Below, in pieces: positions 5,613-5,856 of a stretch of 5,856 nt of DNA. Source of the DNA: Deltaproteobacteria bacterium GWA2_55_10 (GTDB lineage Bacteria > Desulfobacterota > GWC2-55-46); contig MGPL01000085.1 in assembly GCA_001797415.1 (NCBI GenBank), positions 39,942-45,797 of the forward strand, in the 5' to 3' direction. The number at the start of each line of letters is the position of its first letter. The first letter of the stretch is position 1. The position numbers and the translations under genes are program-made. The notes under the pieces were generated by a model that was not told where the DNA came from, did not search any database, and saw only the letters and a program-made list of their open reading frames with translations.

Positions 5613-5856
5613 GTGGTTACAAGGGGACGAGCTATCGGTAACAGAGCCTACAGAGCCCTCCTGGCCCTTTCGCTTTTTGCTTTTGCGCTGCTGGCCGGCT
5701 GCACGCCCAATGACCCGTACCGCCCTTCTGAGCGTAGCAGCAATATCTTCTATACCACTTTTCTTGAGCCGCCAAAGCACCTCGATCCGGCGCGCGCCTA
5801 CAGCTCGGATGAGTATGATTTCCTCTCCCAGATCTATGAGCCGCCGCTGCAATACC
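5613..5856 (+). CDS. ABC transporter solute-binding lipoprotein, family 5 (peptide/nickel type), N-terminal part
   Basis: This is the start of an extracytoplasmic binding protein that would deliver a substrate, usually an oligopeptide, to an ABC importer. The frame is open from 5595 to the window end. From GTG at 5613, a basic n-region (residues 1-14, four Arg) is followed by a hydrophobic core and the lipobox LLAGC with Cys30, so the mature protein should be lipid-anchored. The next part, FLEPPKHLDPARAYSSDEYDFLSQIYEPPLQY (quoted in pieces: EPPKHLDPARAYSS, DFLSQIYEPPLQY), is typical of the N-terminus of SBP_bac_5 proteins, where LDPA and IYEPL motifs recur. The start is uncertain. No ribosome-binding site precedes the GTG, whereas AAGGGGA (5621-5627) lies at ideal distance before ATC at 5634, which would give a compact signal peptide. 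The remainder of the protein, usually over 500 residues, and any permease genes lie beyond the window. Confidence 0.8.
   Translation, partial: MVTRGRAIGNRAYRALLALSLFAFALLAGCTPNDPYRPSERSSNIFYTTFLEPPKHLDPARAYSSDEYDFLSQIYEPPLQY

Noticed and set aside
5604..5852. Minus-strand ORF of 82 codons
   Set aside because: It is antisense to the clearly coding lipoprotein signal peptide and mature N-terminus.

Overview
The window is about 55% GC and reads as chromosomal DNA from a Gram-negative, flagellated, free-living bacterium. The supporting genes are a MotB stator protein, a membrane diguanylate cyclase, a lipoprotein solute-binding protein and a standard primary sigma factor. The intergenic repeats (GTCATTGCGAGGAGCG-type palindromes, CCCCCTT..AAGGGGG hairpins, and elements ending in GGCTGCT(C/G)AAAAAGT) are of kinds I associate with Nitrospirota and the former Deltaproteobacteria (Desulfobacterota). 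That placement is an inference and was not tested by any search.

Layout: 1-534 (+) is the 3' part of motB, including its whole peptidoglycan-binding OmpA domain. 654-1610 (+) is a zinc-free quinone oxidoreductase strikingly like zeta-crystallin. 1611-1895 holds no gene; it is a mosaic of palindromic repeats. 1896-3566 (-) is a dCache-HAMP-GGDEF diguanylate cyclase whose last codons and stop lie in a repeat terminus. 3567-3840 holds a 131-bp inverted-repeat element and a strong terminator. 3841-5373 (-) is rpoD, the primary sigma-70 factor. 5374-5612 is a divergent promoter region with an unusual dyad. From about 5613 to the window end (+) is the N-terminus of a family 5 (peptide/nickel-type) ABC transporter solute-binding lipoprotein.

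The genes do not form one pathway. rpoD has its own near-consensus tandem promoters and its own terminator, so it appears to be transcribed alone rather than in the classic rpsU-dnaG-rpoD operon. The diguanylate cyclase is insulated from rpoD by that terminator. c-di-GMP signalling and the flagellar stator are functionally related themes, but nothing in the sequence links them directly here.

I found no clear previously undescribed system. The items most worth checking are the interrupted palindromic repeat in 1626-1788, the repeat end that supplies the cyclase stop codon, the nested dyad that carries the -35 boxes of the two divergent promoters near 5425-5524, and the start codon of the last gene, where the best ribosome-binding site points to an ATC rather than to the upstream GTG.
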